Source of the DNA: an uncultured Acidimicrobiales bacterium
GTDB lineage: Bacteria > Actinomycetota > Acidimicrobiia > Acidimicrobiales > SZUA-35
Reading direction: 5' to 3'
DNA length: 5,472 bases
NCBI GenBank assembly: GCA_938028175.1
Contig: CALJAE010000182.1
Coordinates: 1-5,472, forward strand
How positions within the stretch are numbered: position 1 is the stretch's first letter; every line of letters starts with the position of its first letter. The notes under the pieces are model-generated. The model had not been told where the DNA came from. It worked only from the letters and a program-made list of their open reading frames with translations, and did no database searches. Positions 4,699-5,472 of this stretch are shown in pieces. The position numbers and the translations under genes were made by a program.

Positions 4699-5472
4699 GA
4701 GCAATTATTGATTTCTTCTTAGAGCTAGCGGCTGGAGCCCTTGCCTTCTTCTACTCGTTACCGGTAGTTGGTGGCAACTACGGTCTAGCCATCATCTTGT
4801 TGACATTGTCAATCATGATTCTGCTTATGCCTTTGACACTTAAGGCAACTAAGTCATCTATCAAGCTCGCAAGCCTTCAGCCAAAACTTAAAGCTGTTCA
4901 AAAAAAGTACAAAGACGATCGAACCACTATGAACGCAAAGGTTCTTGAGCTGTATCAAGCAGAAGGCGTTAACCCAGTTGGTGGTTGTATTCCTATTCTG
5001 GCTCAGGCCCCAGTCTTCCTTCTCTTGTTCTCTGTCATCCGAGGCATCACCCGAAAGGTAGAGGATCTTCCATTCGCTGGTATCTCTGGACAAGCCTGGG
5101 ACGATGCGGGGGCTCCAATGTCTCCACAACTGTTCTTCCCCGATCACTTAGAAGAGAGTTCAGATCTGTTCCAAGATTTGTCAGTGAGTGAGACAATGGA
5201 CTTTGGTCCATTCGATCTTGGAGCTCAAGCGTGGGAAGTAATCCAAAGTGATTTATTCGGCGCAATCCCCTACGTTCTCTTGATCCTCCTAGTGATGGGA
5301 ACGTCTTTCTACCAGCAGAAGCAGATTGCAGCTCGTCGCACTTCTTCCTCCCCTGCGATGAACCCGCAGCAACAACTTCTGCTTAGAGTATTCCCAGTGT
5401 TGAGTGGTGTTTGGTCACTGTTCTTCCCCGCTGGATTAGTCCTTTATTGGGCGACATCGAATACCTTCAGGG
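4695..5472 (+). CDS. yidC: YidC/Oxa1-family membrane protein insertase (3' end cut off by window edge)
   Basis: YidC inserts and folds proteins in the cytoplasmic membrane, alone or with SecYEG. The first 259 residues are present. There is no large extracytoplasmic domain after the N-terminus, as in Gram-positive YidC. Membrane segments are at about 12-22, 29-49, 97-116, 187-207 and 232-254. Family motifs are 'YGLAIILLTL' (29-38), 'MPLTLKATKS' (45-54), the cytoplasmic helical hairpin 'LQPKLKAVQKKYK' (61-73), 'NPVGGCIPILAQAPVFL' (93-109) and 'FPAGLVLYW' (244-252). The start is GTG at 4695-4697, sharing GTGA with the yidD stop. The position five residues before the Pro of 'MPLTLK', usually a positively charged Arg in the hydrophilic groove, is Met here (M41). 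The loop between TM3 and TM4 (about 121-186) is long and acidic. Confidence 0.95.
   Translation, partial: MRAIIDFFLELAAGALAFFYSLPVVGGNYGLAIILLTLSIMILLMPLTLKATKSSIKLASLQPKLKAVQKKYKDDRTTMNAKVLELYQAEGVNPVGGCIPILAQAPVFLLLFSVIRGITRKVEDLPFAGISGQAWDDAGAPMSPQLFFPDHLEESSDLFQDLSVSETMDFGPFDLGAQAWEVIQSDLFGAIPYVLLILLVMGTSFYQQKQIAARRTSSSPAMNPQQQLLLRVFPVLSGVWSLFFPAGLVLYWATSNTFR

Noticed and set aside
4854..5265. Several short reading frames over yidC on both strands
   Set aside because: The frame starting at 4695 gives a clear YidC protein across the whole region; the others are shadows.
1..5472. CRISPR arrays, tRNA or rRNA genes, insertion sequences, defence or toxin genes
   Set aside because: No repeats with regular spacers, clover-leaf sequences, transposase motifs or unexplained gene-sized regions were seen; every long coding stretch belongs to a known housekeeping gene.

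Overview
This window is the replication-origin neighbourhood of a bacterial chromosome. Three genes run leftward (recF, dnaN, dnaA) and four run rightward (rpmH, rnpA, yidD, yidC). recF (left edge) and yidC (right edge) are cut by the window ends. The order, the divergent promoter region and the large dnaA-dnaN gap are the classic bacterial oriC layout. Nothing in the window looks like a mobile element, defence system, CRISPR array or horizontally acquired island, and I found no new multi-gene system. The interest lies in the architecture of the origin and in a few residue-level oddities.

Organism: the proteins look actinobacterial. The evidence is the RpmH start 'MSKRT' with 'HGFRKRQSTRAGR', a YidD ending in 'HGYDPVP', a short YidC with 'FSVIRGITRKVEDLP' and 'FPAGLVLYWATSN', and the placement of oriC between dnaA and dnaN. 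Base composition is only moderate rather than the high GC of most soil actinobacteria. From memory of the families, a low-to-mid-GC aquatic or marine member of or near class Acidimicrobiia fits best. This is inference and was not checked against any database.

Layout: 1-827 recF (C-terminal quarter missing); 828-840 short gap; 841-1926 dnaN; 1927-2329 noncoding oriC with several DnaA boxes and an AT-rich unwinding candidate at about 2119-2160; 2330-3733 dnaA; 3734-3994 divergent regulatory region with three DnaA boxes, a dnaA promoter with an extended -10, a possible rpmH promoter and an inverted repeat in the rpmH leader; 3995-4132 rpmH; 4129-4467 rnpA; 4468-4698 yidD; 4695-5472 yidC. The last four genes are packed with 4-base overlaps or no gap, and rnpA, yidD and yidC all begin with GTG.

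How the genes fit together: DnaA binds its boxes on both sides of its own gene, opening the origin on the dnaN side and probably repressing its own promoter on the other side. DnaN is the sliding clamp for the new forks and RecF acts on gapped or stalled forks. Rightward, RpmH (ribosomal protein L34), RnpA (RNase P protein) and YidD/YidC (membrane protein insertion) form a compact growth-linked operon.
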